Shown: positions 11,231-25,358, counted from the stretch's first letter. The stretch is 64,000 nt of DNA from Flaccisagitta enflata (GCA_965153355.1 OZ231127.1:50840001-50904000); one strand, 5' to 3'. Numbers and translations are program-made. Notes: generated by a model from the letters alone, not told the origin.

Positions 11231-11640
11231 GAAACAAGGTCAACACCTATAAGACGCGTGCATGATATAGATAATTCAAGATGACATGAATTGACTTTAT
11301 AATGACTCGAGGTGACTTTAAAAAGTGATAAAATGATGCATAATGAGTAGAATGCCCAAATTTACCTAACTGACTTAGGTGACTTGATATAACTTGAAAT
11401 GACTTAGAATGACTATAAATGACTTAGAATGACTATAAATGACTATGAATGACTTAGAATGACTTAGAATGACTATAAATGACTTAGAATGACTCAAAAT
11501 GACTAGAAATGACTAGAAATGCCGTAGAATAATAAAAACAAGGCCAACACATACAAGTCGCATGCGAGACTTACAGATTGACTTAGAATGACCAAGAATG
11601 ACTAAGAATGACATAGTATTCTCTAAAAATGATAATTTTT
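11230..11640 (-). mobile_element. Degenerate stem-loop elements, family B, with (TGACTTAGAA)n core
   Basis: Two starts of the reverse-complemented 3' end are visible: ACAAGGTCAACACCTATAAG (from 11234) and ACAAGGCCAACACATACAAG (from 11538). Each is followed by a degenerate 10-bp tandem repeat of TGACTTAGAA. The 5' hairpins are not recognisable, so both copies look truncated. Confidence 0.55.
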
Positions 11641-12935
11641 TGATTCGCTCACAAATGAAAAGACAAGATCATTCATATTGTAGTTTTATGTTGTTCCCCC
11701 AAAGTCTTTGAATTGCACCTAAAGGTCCATTTTGACTTTTGTGGCTTTTGTATGGCTCCCTCCATTATTGCCTTAACTTTCAACTATCCCAAAATTTATT
11801 AGATGGATCAATCTATCACGGCACTTAAAAAAGCCCAATATTCTTAGGCTGTGGATGACTTCATTTCCAAAAAAAAAAAAAAAAAAAAAAACATTTGAAT
11901 ATTGGGACAGTGTATCGATTTTGCATTAACAAGATTAACAAGATACCGATATCATTACAGACACGCCATGGTAGCGAGCTATGGTCAAGTGTATATTTCT
12001 AGGCGACTGGCCTATCAGACAGACTAACAGTAGCAGTCTAAAATGAACGAAAGAACGTGAGATGGAAAATGTTACATGATCAAGGAGAGAGATGTTTCTT
12101 ACACAGCATCCTGTATACGAATGAATACTTGTAAGGACCGATGTCTCCCCTCCCCGGAGGAATACATGATATAAGTGAATTTATGGCTCCTTAACCAATC
12201 CAGAGTCTAGGAGCGGGACATTGCATAAAATTGGGCAAAGGTTTACAATTCCTCCCTGTAACTATGACAGCACAATTGCCCGGCCAGGCATCCCATCCAT
12301 CCGTCTTGACTCTAACACCTGTCGCACAACTATTGCAAAAGTATCACGTCAAGTAAAACTATGAAAAGCATAATTCTTGTTGGCCTAGCTACGTGAAATT
12401 TAAACTTTGATAACCCAAAGGTAGTTTGGAGTAGTCAAAAATTAAAAATATAATTTTACCATTTTTTTAGTTGCAATGTACTCATATGCATCTTGTAACG
12501 TAAGATTACGTAAGGTTATGAAGCGATTTTTTCTCAAAGGGATGTAAGCAAATAGGGTTAAAGCACTAAATTTAATAACAACTGGCCTTATCATTATCGT
12601 TTTCACTCACATCATTATTTTCCTCTCTTAGAAATACGAAATCTTGATTGAAATTCAGACCGTAGCTTCCAAACAATATCTACCACCATAGTCTGAAATT
12701 TATGAAATTTGAAGATCACTAAGATGCATATGCTTATGCAAATTAGTCGATTAGACTAATTTGCATATCAAAAGTCAACCTTTGAAAGGCGTGGCGCGTC
12801 GGGCCGCATGAAGCTAATCTATGAGGTAAACAGCATTCAATCACATCTTTGATTTTGTATCTTAGAAAATTTGTAAATTTGTAAATTTGTAAATTTCTTT
12901 GTCATTCAATGCAAATAATCGATGACTGTCCATCT
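11641..12935. other. No gene seen
   Basis: AT-rich sequence with a poly-A tract at 11870-11891 and the octamer palindrome annotated separately. I see no coding exon or clear repeat family. Confidence 0.4.
12736..12766. repeat. Perfect 13-bp palindrome containing octamer motifs
   Basis: ATGCAAATTAGTC and GACTAATTTGCAT are separated by 5 nt. Each arm carries the POU octamer ATGCAAAT. It could be a cruciform, a symmetrical protein site, or chance. No adjacent gene is evident. Confidence 0.5.
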
Positions 12936-12939
12936 TCTA

Positions 12940-13168
12940 TCGTGGGCTACGCGATTCTATTAGCAATTTTTTGGTTCGTCAGTCCGCTCGTCGTATTTTC
13001 CAGTGTTTTTTCCTGTTTTTTTTTTTATACCTATGTTTGAACATTGGAGAAGAAACTTTGAAGAGTAGACTGCTTATCCGTTGGTCGTTTTGAAAGTCTC
13101 TTATCTGTCTGTCTGTCTTTTGAATGTGTCGACGCACGCGACGTCGGTCTTATGCGCAAGGCCTTGTT
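12940..13168 (+). mobile_element. Diverged stem-loop element
   Basis: The start CGTGGGCTACGCGATTCTAT corresponds to the family hairpin, and the end GACGCACGCGACGTCGG...GGCCTTGTT matches the family 3' end. The core is divergent, with GTCTGTCTGTC in its right half. Confidence 0.5.
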
Positions 13169-13358
13169 TCCCCAAAAGTTTTTGACAATATTGTCACTTT
13201 GACCGAAACAATTTTTTCCCCAAAATGTCATTTTTAAAAAAATTAGTCATAAAACCCGGCCAAGGATTTGTCGATTTAGGACCAATTACTACTCCACTCG
13301 GGCGCTTCTAATCTTTCCCCATAATGTCTTTAGTCTTTAGTCTTTAGTCAATAGATTG

Positions 13359-13798
<440 letters not shown>

Positions 13799-13902
13799 CT
13801 TGACAAATTCCGGTGATTGTTACCCTCGCCAATTTAACGGTTCGAAAATCATGAATTAGTCCCTGTGTTAGTGTCAAACCCTGTAAGCACCTGGGGTGCT
13901 GC

Positions 13903-14128
13903 AAGAAGAAAAAGAAGAAGAAGAAGAAGAAGAAGAGGAGGAAGATGAAGATGAAGAAGAAGAAGAAGAAGAAGAAGAAGAAGAAGAAGAAGAAGAAGAA
14001 GAAGAAGAAGAAGAAGAAGAAGAAGAAGAAGAAGATGAAGAAGAAGAAGAAGAAGAAGAAGAAGAAGAAGAAGAAGAAGAAGAAGAAGAAGAAGAAGAAG
14101 AAGAAGAGGAAGATGAAGAAGAAGAAAA
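13903..14128. repeat. (GAA)n microsatellite
   Basis: About 220 bp of GAA/AAG with GAT interruptions. It produces artefactual poly-Glu, poly-Lys, poly-Ser and poly-Leu frames. Confidence 0.95.
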
Positions 14129-14149
14129 CAAGTCATCCAAGGATCGCAC

Positions 14150-14670
14150 ATGGTCAGCGGTACCCGATGCCCTGCTTGGAGTGATTAGCTGAAGAAGTGG
14201 AGTGAGAGCAGGGCAGCGGCCCCAAAGGGCCGATGTCCTGTAGGACACAGAGGTGAATTTCCATACGTCCTGAGAGGACATATTTGGGGTAATTTTCCGT
14301 GATATTCATCGGGAATTTTACATTTTTTTCAGTTTTTTGTCAATTTGCCATGTTATTCAATGAGAATTTGAAGCCTGAGAGGCAGGGTTTAAGGCCCAAG
14401 AGGCTGGATTTAAGGCCCAAGAGGCTGGATTTGAAGCCCAAGAGGCTGGATTTGAGGCTTGAGAGGTGGGATTTGAGGCCTGAGAGGCTGGATTTGAGGC
14501 CTGAGAGGCCAGATTTGAGGCCTGAGAGGCTGGATTTGAGGCCTGGGAGGCTGGATTTGAGGCCTGAGAGGCTTGAGAAGCTTCGGAGGGGGGGGGGACG
14601 TACGGACGGACGGACGTAAGGAAATTCACCCCTGTGACCTACAGGACATCGGCCCTTTGGGGCCGCTGCC
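14150..14670. mobile_element. Inverted-repeat element with internal minisatellite
   Basis: The left arm 14212-14265 (GGGCAGCGGCCCCAAAGGGC) is reverse-complementary to 14618-14670 (GCCCTTTGGGGCCGCTGCCC). Between the arms is a 21-bp minisatellite (GGATTTGAGGCCTGAGAGGCT) at 14376-14580. The same terminal motif bounds the 5.3-kb element at 21.0-26.3 kb. Confidence 0.6.
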
Positions 14671-16080
14671 CAAAAAGCATCTGCTTCAGCTGAGTCAACT
14701 CAGAGCTCACCGGCCCCATTTTAACTTTCACCTTCTCCCTTTCTGTGTCCACTTCTCCTCTGACTTATTCCACACTTATGTTTGGCCAAGTGAGTCTATG
14801 CTAATTTATTTCTTTGGCTGGTTGAAGAAGGGGGGAGGTCTTCCCTCTAGGGGATCAGAGGAGGAATCCAAAATAAAACCTTTTTTGTGACCGCTATACT
14901 GAAAAAATCACCCAAAAATCTAATAGAAAGAGAGATAGAAAAAAAAGAGACATTTATGTGAAGCCATCGCGGCTCGAGGGGAATTTATCCTTTGCGATCC
15001 TTATCATAACACCGGAAGGCCAGCAACGGGTAACAGGGACCCGGACGGTCTGCCATACTCGACCAGTTAAGCTTATGTTGTTTGTTGTATGTGCTACGCG
15101 ACTCGGATCGTCGGTCCATCGGCCACAGCATCTATCGGTCCATCCGTCCGTCCGTAAACCACTTACTTATTTGGCTTTTTCAAGTTCTTTGTTCTCACCG
15201 CTACCACCAAAATGTCCTTGTGACCTTTTTCTCTGACTGCCACGTGACCGGGCCACCGGGGTAGTCATGTATGGAATCCAGCTCGCGATTTGATGATGGA
15301 GGGCGCAATAATTTCTTCCCAATTCTTTGATAAAACTCAAGTTCGCATTTAGATAAAAATCATCCGCTTGATCTTCCTTTTACACCTTACGTCTGTTGGC
15401 CTGTTTGGCCTTGTTTCGGGGGAAAAACTCTGCGGAACCCAGTTCAATTTGGCCTCGCGTCGTTCTTCAGTGAGTATGAGACCCTTGGAAACATTGCCAA
15501 ATTGATTGCCGACACTTTTGGATGAAATCCATGAAACCGACGCATTTGAGGGGCTTATTCATTAGCTGAATAATCTACTTTACTTGGTTGGCCTTTTGCT
15601 AGGGCACACCTGAGAGGCGAGAGGCGGCGCCTTTTGGAAATATTTGAAATCTTTGTAATGTTCTTGTGTAGAAAACCCATATGGCATATCATGCATCTTC
15701 GAATCTTTGAAGATTTTGAACACCTAACCTGGGCACCATGACTTAACTGTTCGCTGATCAGTTTCGCTTCAGACCCTGTGAGCTGATTCTGTTTCAAAAG
15801 CAGCTCAAATGTTGTTACCTTTTAAAGGAAGGAAAAAAAACGGATTTCTTTAGTTGAGGGAGAATTCAAGTTGGGATTATCCAATGCAAAGTGATTTATA
15901 ACAAGCCAGTCCTTAGACTCCAAAAAACACAAGAAATCAAAATAGTTCTAAAACACCGACCCTCGCCGGTCAATCTATATGTTATTTTTTTATCTTGGCG
16001 CAATTCAACTCTCATATTGCATGTTGCAAAAGAAAAGTCTTGATATCTTGTATCGTACGCGCAAGGACGCATTTATTTGG
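14671..16080. other. No gene seen; stem-loop fragment at 15088-15180
   Basis: GTGCTACGCGACTCGGATCG followed by GGTCCATCGGCC and a GTCCGTCCGT core marks a decayed family-A copy. Nothing else is recognisable. An open minus-strand frame at 15555-15797 shows no domain. Confidence 0.4.
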
Positions 16081-16421
16081 AGTTACATTTCATCTGCGAT
16101 GTCAACTTGAGCACATTATATCCTCCATGTCAATACACAAGCGCAAGTGGCGCCATTATCATCTTGCAGAGCGTATTCCATCTTCCATGTCAATCCATGA
16201 GCATTGATGTCGCCATTATTATCTCACAGAGCACATTCCATCTTCCATGCTAATCCACGAGTGTTAATGGCGCCATTATTGTCTCGTAGAGCACATTCCA
16301 TCTTCCATGCTAATCCACGAGCGTTAATGGCGCCATTATTATCTCGCAGAGCACATTCCATCTTCCGTGCTAATCCACGAGCGTTAATGGCGCCATTATT
16401 ATCTCGCAGAGCACATTCCAC
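16081..16421. repeat. 60-bp tandem repeat, ~5.5 copies
   Basis: Exact 60-bp period. Each unit contains GGCGCCATTATTATCTCGCAG, CATTCCATCTTCC and TAATCCACGAG. Left units are more diverged than right ones. Confidence 0.9.
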
Positions 16422-16917
16422 CGGTTTCTTTTCATTTCCTTGCCTCGAAACAAGAAATGACGGAGACAAGAAGGAATTTCTGCCGTCGTCAGTGAACGAC
16501 GAAGCAGAAGTAAAAAAAAAGTAAAGAAAAGCAAAGAAAGGAAAAGAAAAGAAAGGAAAAGAAAAGAGAGGAGCAAAGATGAGATGACGTCGCCTCGTCG
16601 GCGACAAGAATGACATAGTAAGATGGGGGGCAGACCTGTTGAGAAAGGAGAAAGAGAGATAGATAAAGTGTAGAGGAATAGCAAAGGGAGAACTAGATGA
16701 GGAACGGAGATAATAGGAAAGAGTTGAAACAAGGCCGATAACACGGGCCGATAACACGGGCCAATACGGTGCTCTAGAAGGATTCCACTTGAGCGTTACC
16801 AACGGATCGACCAAACTGCCAAGGTGCGTTGACGTTCCGAGAAAAAGAGGATTCTTTTGTTTTTATTAGATTATGGACATGTTTTAGTTGACCATGAATC
16901 ATTTACCTTCATAAGCA

Positions 16918-16975
<58 letters not shown>

Positions 16976-16976
16976 C

Positions 16977-17016
<40 letters not shown>

Positions 17017-17017
17017 T

Positions 17018-17084
<67 letters not shown>

Positions 17085-17106
17085 TTCTGTCTGTCTATCT
17101 GTCTGA
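16918..17106. repeat. (TGTC)n microsatellite
   Basis: About 45 tetranucleotide units with a few substitutions. Confidence 0.95.
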
Positions 17107-17427
17107 TCGTCTGTTTTGGATCCTGCTGGCGTCACATCACGGTTACCCTTTAGCAGTCACCTTCAGTCTGTTAGTTTAGTAAATCAGTTTCTATCTCACT
17201 GCTTTGGTTTCGTTGTAACGACTTCTTTTCGCTGTTTCACTCTACAGTGGAGCACCGCTAGACAGTGTAGCCAGTAGAGTGCACCCGTTAATAAGGCATA
17301 CCCACCTATAACGCATTCAACCTACAGTTCCATGAGAGATTTTGTTTTTACATCAATATTGGCAATAAGGCAGGTTTTTGCATGTTTTTCAGTCCCTTGC
17401 AGTGCGCTCCAGTGAAGCTCACCTGTA

Positions 17428-17583
17428 CACTTTTTATTTTTTATAAGAACCTAGTTTATAAGAACATCAAGGCTTGAAATTGCCCCAAAATTAAGAACAT
17501 TGTAGTTATTTTATTAGTAGCTATCTCTATCTCTTTTGAAGGCTTCAGCCAAAAAATGATGTTCTTATAAAAAATAAAAAGTG
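17428..17583. mobile_element. 156-bp MITE, perfect 23-bp TIRs, TA duplication
   Basis: Both ends read CACTTTTTATTTTTTATAAG (first 20 of 23 perfectly inverted bases) and are flanked by TA at 17426-17427 and 17584-17585. A second copy lies at 60708-60857 in the last intron of the recombinase-like gene. The pattern suits a Tc1/mariner-derived MITE. Confidence 0.8.
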
Positions 17584-17670
17584 TAGTTCTGTATTTGAAT
17601 CTGTCCGTGTTTGTCTTCGCCTATGATCCCGTGTCTCTATATCTGTCTTTGTCTCTGTCTCTGTTATTCA

Positions 17671-17762
<92 letters not shown>
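17671..17762. repeat. (CT)n microsatellite
   Basis: Pure CT run of about 90 bp. Confidence 0.95.
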
Positions 17763-17766
<4 letters not shown>

Positions 17767-17953
17767 CACATTCAAATTGTTTCGAGGGGAAAAAGTTGTT
17801 GTCTCTAACCACCTGAACTGGAGATGAGACGAAGCCAAAAGAATTCAAGAAATTGATTCCCATTTGGATATTTTTTAATTTCTTTGTTTTGCCAGTGTCC
17901 ATTGAAACAAGGCCGGGTACACGGAAAAACCTTTAGATTTCTAATATCTTTTT

Positions 17954-18150
17954 TTAGTCGCGTGCTACGCGACTCTATACCCCGCTTTGTCCGTCCGTCG
18001 GTCGGTTGGTCGGTTGGTCGGTCCCCATTTTACTTTTTTTATGTTTTTGCGGTCTTTGGCCTCACTTCTCCTTGCCAAATGCTTAAGTAACTCAAATACT
18101 GCCCCTGCCCACCCGCACGCGACTGAGGTAGCCGTGTATCCGGCCTTGTT
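17954..18150 (+). mobile_element. Stem-loop element, family A, complete
   Basis: Hairpin AGTCGCGTGCTACGCGACT, core GGTCGGTTGGTCGGTTGG, then CCTGCCCACCCGCACGCGAC, GTAGCCGTGTATCCGGCC and TTGTT end. It sits between T runs. Confidence 0.65.
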
Positions 18151-18669
18151 TTTTGACAATTCACTCGTTATTTCTATCTTTGATAATTGACTTGCATTGT
18201 ATCTTTTTGTTTCACGCTGTGGTGCCTGAGGTGATGGCAAGACAATGATATTAAAAGAAGTAAAAGAATCTCAACAAAACAACAACAACAACAAAAAACA
18301 AAAAACAAAAACAAAAACAAAAAGAAAAGAAAAAAAAACTAGAAAAGCCGGCGTATAGGCAGAAATCGAGTGAGAAATTAGAGCTGTTAAGCACGGATAT
18401 AATTCCTTTATTGTGAAAAAAAGAACACGGCCAATTAATTGATTTCAAAAGCCATAAAATCGACAAAAGAGACAAAGACGATTTCCTTGGCAGAAGCAAA
18501 AGAAAGAGTTATCGATTATCAGGTGGAACAAAAGGAAAACGAAGAATTCTTATTGAACTTCGATACAGACAATTTATACAGATACACAGTCTTTGGCACA
18601 CACACGTACACGTAAAAACACATAAACACAGACACAGTCAGACATATAGACACAAAAAACACACAGTCA

Positions 18670-18825
<156 letters not shown>

Positions 18826-18974
18826 CGCTGATGGGATCAAGGACCTGCCAGGGATCGATAAAGTTGTCACGAAGTCCTTCAACGGCGACGATGAAGTTCT
18901 TGACTCATCGAGTTTCCTTCGCTTTATGACGAAGAAAACGTAAAAGGAAGTCAACAGGGAAAAGAATTAGGGTA

Positions 18975-19050
18975 CCGTATTTTTTCTAAAAAGCGCCCCC
19001 CTCCAAAACGCGCCCCCCCTCCAAAAAGCGCCCCCCTCTTTTTTTCCTTA
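18975..19050. repeat. Triplicated AAAAAGCGCCCCCCTCC motif
   Basis: Three head-to-tail copies of a 17-19 bp motif, (A)AAAGCGCCCCCCTCC, followed by a T run. It may be a DNA-transposon terminus with no visible partner. Confidence 0.5.
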
Positions 19051-19178
19051 GTGTTATACTTTTCAGAAGAGATTTGAACAGAAATATTAAGTAAAATGAT
19101 GATATGACAGTTTATCTACAATATAAAGGGGGCACTAATTGAAGGGTTAAAAAGCCAAGTTAGAAAAAATTCGTAATC

Positions 19179-19787
19179 CTAACACCCCTGACAAAATTAG
19201 GCGAACTGGGGTTGAATTTCAGGTATTAGAGCCTGACAAAGTGATTTAAATGGTACTTTGGGATTTAAATGGTACTTTGGGATATGTACAAATGGACTAG
19301 GGTAAATTCCATCCAACCTCTGCCAAAAATGCCAAATAGAACTGGTTGGCATCCTATTTTATAGCCATTCTCTGATAGCAGACAGTCCCACTTTGTCCAT
19401 TATTACCAAGTTCCTTAATGGCCAATTTTTTCAGCCTCAAGGGCTGCTCTAGCCCATTCCTTGGACATGCTTTGTCAGTTTCATCTTCAGAATGAGTTTT
19501 TAGCCATCAGAGGCAAAAAACTTGGGCAAAGACCGCGAAAAACAGCTGTGAGATTGTGCCATCTTTGTGTAAAAATATATCTGGGAAAATCCGTCACAAT
19601 CTGATTCGTCATTTCTGACTTATCACCTTCTCACCCTTCTATCAGTGAATTATCCCTGTATAGTGCTCTACTATGTCAAAATATGACATTTTAGCTATCT
19701 CAAAGTCAAATCTTGCAGAGCTTGGGCCAATATTTCACCCTTTATGGCATATGTTCCCAGTTCGCCTAATTATGTCAGGGGTGTTAG
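19179..19787. mobile_element. ~610-bp TIR element
   Basis: The termini are inverted: CTAACACCCCTGACAAAATT at the left and the reverse complement of CTAACACCCCTGACATAATT at the right, about 32 bp with one or two mismatches, continuing with AGGCGAACTGGG. The interior has no ORF. I could not see a clear target-site duplication. Confidence 0.65.
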
Positions 19788-20950
19788 TCGTCGCACGCGT
19801 CGGGCAGGGGGACTGGGGCGGTCATGCGAAAACCACGTACAACATATAAAGTCGCGTGCGTGTTAGGGCAACAAAACCAACAATATTAGGAAAACCAGTC
19901 AGCAATGAGCTCCTTTATTATGTACGGAAGACAAGACACAAGAAAGACTAGCCGGGTACAGTTAGGCATGGACAACGTTGCAATAAATGGCATCTATTAA
20001 GCCAAAATGGATGGGCAGATGGACGGACGCCCGGAAAATAGAAAATCAGGCAGAAGAACAGGTAGATTAGTTATTCGAGGATAGCACATGGACAGCGGTA
20101 TCCGATGGGGCGGGCGGGGCAGGGCAGGGCAGGGCAGGGCAAGTTGCGTAATGGTTCGGAAGTGTCAAAATGCGGAAGCATGCAATGTTTGTTTGTTTGC
20201 TTTTTATTTGGTATATAGAGCCGTAGATGCAGCTCTCCTTCTAAAAACTCATTATCTCCATGCCTCGGGGCGCGACCATCGTATATGAGAACGTATCGAT
20301 TGTTTGTTGGGTATAGATTAGTTTTCAAAGGGAATTAATCAAATGAATTTTTTGAAAAAAGCGAAGAGTGAAATAGTTTCCGACACAGAGAATGCGCCAC
20401 ATTCGTTCTGATTAACATCCTTCTTTTTTTCCCCCTTCCTCTCATTTATCTTCGTTTTATCGACCAAACGCGACTCTTTTTTTTGTTTTTGTTATCCAAA
20501 TTCCCAAAGAACGCCAATCAAGGCAACAAAAAACTAAAACCCGGTGTTTTTAGGATGGTAAGAGGGATGGAAAGGTACGTATGTGTGTGTGGGTATGTGA
20601 GGGGAGGGGGGGGGGCTTTTTTGAAAGTCCTTTTGAGCGCAAAGTAATTAAAGTCAGGCGTGGCGTGGTATTAAAAAGCAAAATAAAGTGGCTGTGTAAC
20701 TGGGTGTGGAAAGGTGCTCAAATATACGTATATAACGTTACATTTGTTTTTCTGGTCGTCTAGCAGGTGTTGATGCGAGGTGAATGACGCGAGCATGTCT
20801 GGAGTATTTGTGTCGTTAGTTGTTGTTTTTATCGATCATCGTTTTTTGGAATGAAGGGTCATGGTTTTGGCTCTAGAGTCTCATAAGTTCCTAAGAAATG
20901 GACAGGGGGAGGTGGTAGGCAATCTTAACATTTAATAGTCGCTAAAGCTT
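19788..20950. other. No gene seen
   Basis: Contains a GGGCA pentamer run at 20112-20140 and fragments of the CACATGGNCAGCGGTA motif found at the ends of the inverted-repeat family. No coding exon is recognisable. Confidence 0.35.
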
Positions 20951-21884
20951 TAGATGGTCAGCAGTACCCGTGACCTGTTGTTGTGACTGTGATTGTAGTT
21001 GAAGTTGAGGGAGGGAGCAGGGCAGCGACCTCAAGGGGGTCAAACACCTATGCGTTCACACATGTGAGGAATTTTCTTCTCCTCCTCCACCTCATCCTTC
21101 TCCTTCTGGGGTAAGGGTTGCGGGGCTTGCATTGGGTCTCAAGGCTAGGATTTTGGTTCATGGTTGAGATTTGGCCTTAAAACTTCAAAATTGGTCCTCA
21201 AGGCTGGGATTTGGGCCTCTCGGCTAGATTTTAGTTAACTATGGCAAAATAAAAAAAAAACAGTAATTTTCAAAATGATATTGTGAGCTCATTTTTTGGA
21301 GCAGGTTCATAATTTTTTAGACTAAGATAGTTTGTCAAATTTGCTACCTGGTAAAAAAATCAGATCTTGAAAAAGTTGATTTTTGCGCCCATAGCATTGA
21401 GTTTTGCAAAATTTGTCAATTGAACCATCGCCAAATAGGTTTCAGTTTAGATCTAGCTTTGAAAATTTACTCTGAGCTCAACTTTTAGAGCGAGATCAAT
21501 ATTTCTGAGATGGTGATAGCAGGTCAAATTTCTGACACAGTAAAAAAATCAGAATTCAAAAAAGTGTATTTTTGTACCTTCTACATCAATTTTTGTAAAA
21601 TCTGTCAAAACTGGATATCGATACTAGATTTTTTTTCAGAAGTCTATTCACAAAAATTGATGATACTGATGCAAAAATACACTTTTTTGAGTTCCGATTT
21701 TTTTCTGTGTCAAAAACTTGTCATTCTATCACCATCTAAAAAAAATGTGAAGCTACTAAAAAAGATGAACATTTGAAATCATTTTTAGATAAATGTTTGT
21801 GGATCGCAGCGAAGCAAGATCCACTTAGTCCTGGGTAAATTTTTTTTATTCTTTTTTTATATTTTCCTTCCCTTTTTTCTGTCC

Positions 21885-24480
21885 TCACTCACCATCAAAA
21901 CAAACAAACAATATTCTATAATTTTTTTCATACATATGTCCTCACTCACTATCTTCTAAAGATTTTTTTCATCCTAAAAGAGTGTCCTCACTCACCACAA
22001 TCTTTTATTTGTAGTAGTCTTTTTTTTCTCAAAAGATGTCCTCACTCACCAGACCCTTTTTATTTGATAGCCTTTTGTTTTTATCTTCAAAGAATGTCCT
22101 CACTCACCATTTCCCACAGATTTTTTTTTCATCCTAAAAGTGTGTCCTCACTCACCACAATCTTTTGTTTGTAGTGTCTTTTTTTTTTCTCAATAGATGT
22201 CCTCACTCACCAGACCCTTTTTTTTTGATAGCCTTATGTTTTTATCTTCAAAGAATGTCCTCACTCACCATTTTCCAAGGATTTTTTTATCCCAAAAATA
22301 TGTCCTCACTCACCACAATCTTTTGTTTGTAGTGTCTTTTTTTTTTCTCTCAAAAGATGTCCTCACTCACCAAACTCTTTTTCTTTAATAGCCTTTTGTT
22401 TTTATCTTCAAAGAATGTCCTCACTCACCATTTCCCAAGGATTTTTTTTTATCCCAAAAGTGTGTCCTCACTCACCACAATCTTTTATTTGTAGTGCCTT
22501 TTTTTTCTCTAAATAGAGGTCCTCACTCACCAGACCCTTTTTCTTTGATAGCCTTTTGTTTTTATCTTCAAAGAATGTCCTCACTCACTGTTTCCCAAGG
22601 ATTTTTTTTATCCCAAAAGTGTGTCTTCACTCACCACAATCTTTTGTTTGTAGTGTCTTTTTTTTCTTTCAATAGATGTCCTCACTCACCAAACCCTCTT
22701 TCTTTGTTAGCCTTTTGTTTTTATCTTCAAAGAATGTCCTCACTCACCACTTCCCAAGGATTTTTTTTATCCCAAAAGTGTGTCCTCACTCACCACAATC
22801 TTTTGTTTGTAGTGTCTTTTTTTTTCTCTCAATAGATGTCCTCACTCACCAAACCCTTTTTCTTTGATAGCCTTTTGTTTTTATCTTCAAAGAATGTCCT
22901 CACTCACCATTTCCCAAGGATTTTTTTTTATCCCAAAAGTGTGTCCTCACTCACCACAATCTTTTATTTGTAGTGCCTTTTTTTTCTCTAAATAGAGGTC
23001 CTCACTCACCAGACCCTTTTTCTTTGATAGCCTTTTGTTTTTATCTTCAAAGAATGTCCTCACTCACCATTTCCAAAGGATTTTTTTTATCCCAAAAAGG
23101 TGTCCTCACTCACCACAATCTTTTGTTTGTATTGTCTTTTTTTTTTCCAATAGATGTCCTCACTCACCAGAGCCTTTTTCTTTGATAGCCTCTTGTTTTC
23201 ATCTTCAAAGAATGTCCTCACTCACCATTTCCCAAGGATTTTTTTTTATCCCGAAAGTGAGTCCTTACAACAATCTTTTGTTTGTAGTATCTTTTTTTTT
23301 CTCTTAATAGATGTCCTCACTCACCAGACCCTTTTTCTTTGATAGCCTATTGTTTTTATCTTCAAAGAATGTCCTCACTCACTATTTCCCAAGGATTTTT
23401 TATCCCAAAAGTGTGTCCTCACTATCACAATCTTTTGTTTGTAGTATCTTTTTTTTCTCTCAATAGATGTCCTCACTCACCAGACCCTTTTTTTTTTTGA
23501 TAGCCTTTTGTTTTTATCTTCAAAGAATGTCCTCACTCACCATTTCCCAATGATTTTTTTATCCCATAAGTGTGTCCTCACTCACCACAATCTTTTGTTT
23601 GTAGTATCTTTTTTTTCTCTCAATAGATGTCCTCACTCACCAGACCCTTTTTTTTTGATAGCATATTGTTTTTATCTTCAAAGAATGTCCTCACTCACCA
23701 TTTCCCAAGGATTCTTTTTATCCCAAAAGTGTGTCCTCACTTACCATAATCTTTTGTTTGTAGTATCTCTTTTTTCTCAATAGATGTCCTCACTCACCAG
23801 ACCCTTTTTTTTTTGATAGCCTTTTGTTTTTATCTTCAAAGAATGTCCTCACTCACCATTTCCCAAGGATTTTTTTTTATCCCAAAAGTGTGTCCTCACT
23901 CACCAAAATCATTTGTTTGTAGTGTCTTTTTTTTTCTCTCAATAGATGTCCTCACTTACCAGACCCTTTTTCGTTGATAGCCTTTTGTTTTTATCTTTGA
24001 AGAATGACCTCACTCACCATTTCCCTAGGATTTTTTTATCCCAAAAGTGTGTCCTCACTCACCACAATCTTTTGTTTGTAGTGTCTTTTTTTCTCTCAAT
24101 AGATGTCCTCACTCACCAGACCCTTTTTCTTTGATAGCCTTTTGTTTTTATCTTCATAGAATGTCCTCACTCACTATTTCCAAAGGATTTTTTTTATCCC
24201 AAAAAGGTGTCCTCACTCACCACAATCTTTTGTTTGTATTGTCTTTTTTTTTCTCAATAGATGTCCTCACTCACCAGAGCCTTTTTCTTTGATAGCCTCT
24301 TGTTTTCATCTTCAAAGAATGTCCTCACTCACCATTTCCCGAAAGTGAGTCCATACTCACCACAATCTTTTGTTTGTAGTATCTATTTATTTCTCTCAAT
24401 AGATGTCCTCACTCACCAGACCCTTTTTCTTTGATAGCCTTTTGTTTTCATCTTCAGAGAATGTCCTCAACATTTCTAAT
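21885..24480. repeat. ~160-bp higher-order tandem repeat built on TGTCCTCACTCACCA
   Basis: About 15 copies of a roughly 160-bp unit. Each consists of three subunits that start with TGTCCTCACTCACCA and carry three different linkers (…TTTCCCAAGG…, …CAATCTTTTGTTTG…, …GATAGCCTTTTG…). The three linkers cycle in the same order throughout. The outer units and the right side to 24750 are degenerate. Repeat-derived frames of 60-117 codons are artefacts. Confidence 0.9.
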
Positions 24481-24859
24481 GGATTCTTTTTCATCTCAAG
24501 ATTGTGTGCTCACCTTAGTCTTTCGTTTTTGTCATTTTTTTTCTCTCAAGATGTCTCTATATATCTCTTTGTAAATCTTTTGTTTTTGCATTCTCACCTA
24601 TTTTTTCCTATCATATTTTGTAATTTTTCTTCATCTCAAGATTGTGTGATCTCCTTAGTCTTTTGTTTTTGGTATTCTTTTCTCTCAAGATGTCTCCATA
24701 TATCTCTTTGTAAATCTTTTGTTACATCCTCAGCTTTTTTCTCCCATCTATCATAGTCTATGAGTTTTTTCATCCCATGATAGGTTTTTTTTTCTCCCTA
24801 GATGTCTCAATTCGCCTTTTGTTTTCTTCCCACTAATTTTTTTTTTTTTGATTAAACAT

Positions 24860-25358
<499 letters not shown>

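Noticed and set aside
16224-16814. 196-codon minus-strand ORF
   Set aside because: It spans the 60-bp tandem repeat (60 is divisible by 3) and an A/G-rich tract; no domain is recognisable.
21885-24480. Regular 15-bp direct repeats separated by spacers, CRISPR-like
   Set aside because: The same three spacers recycle in order, the setting is eukaryotic with spliced genes, and no cas-like ORF exists. It is a higher-order tandem repeat.
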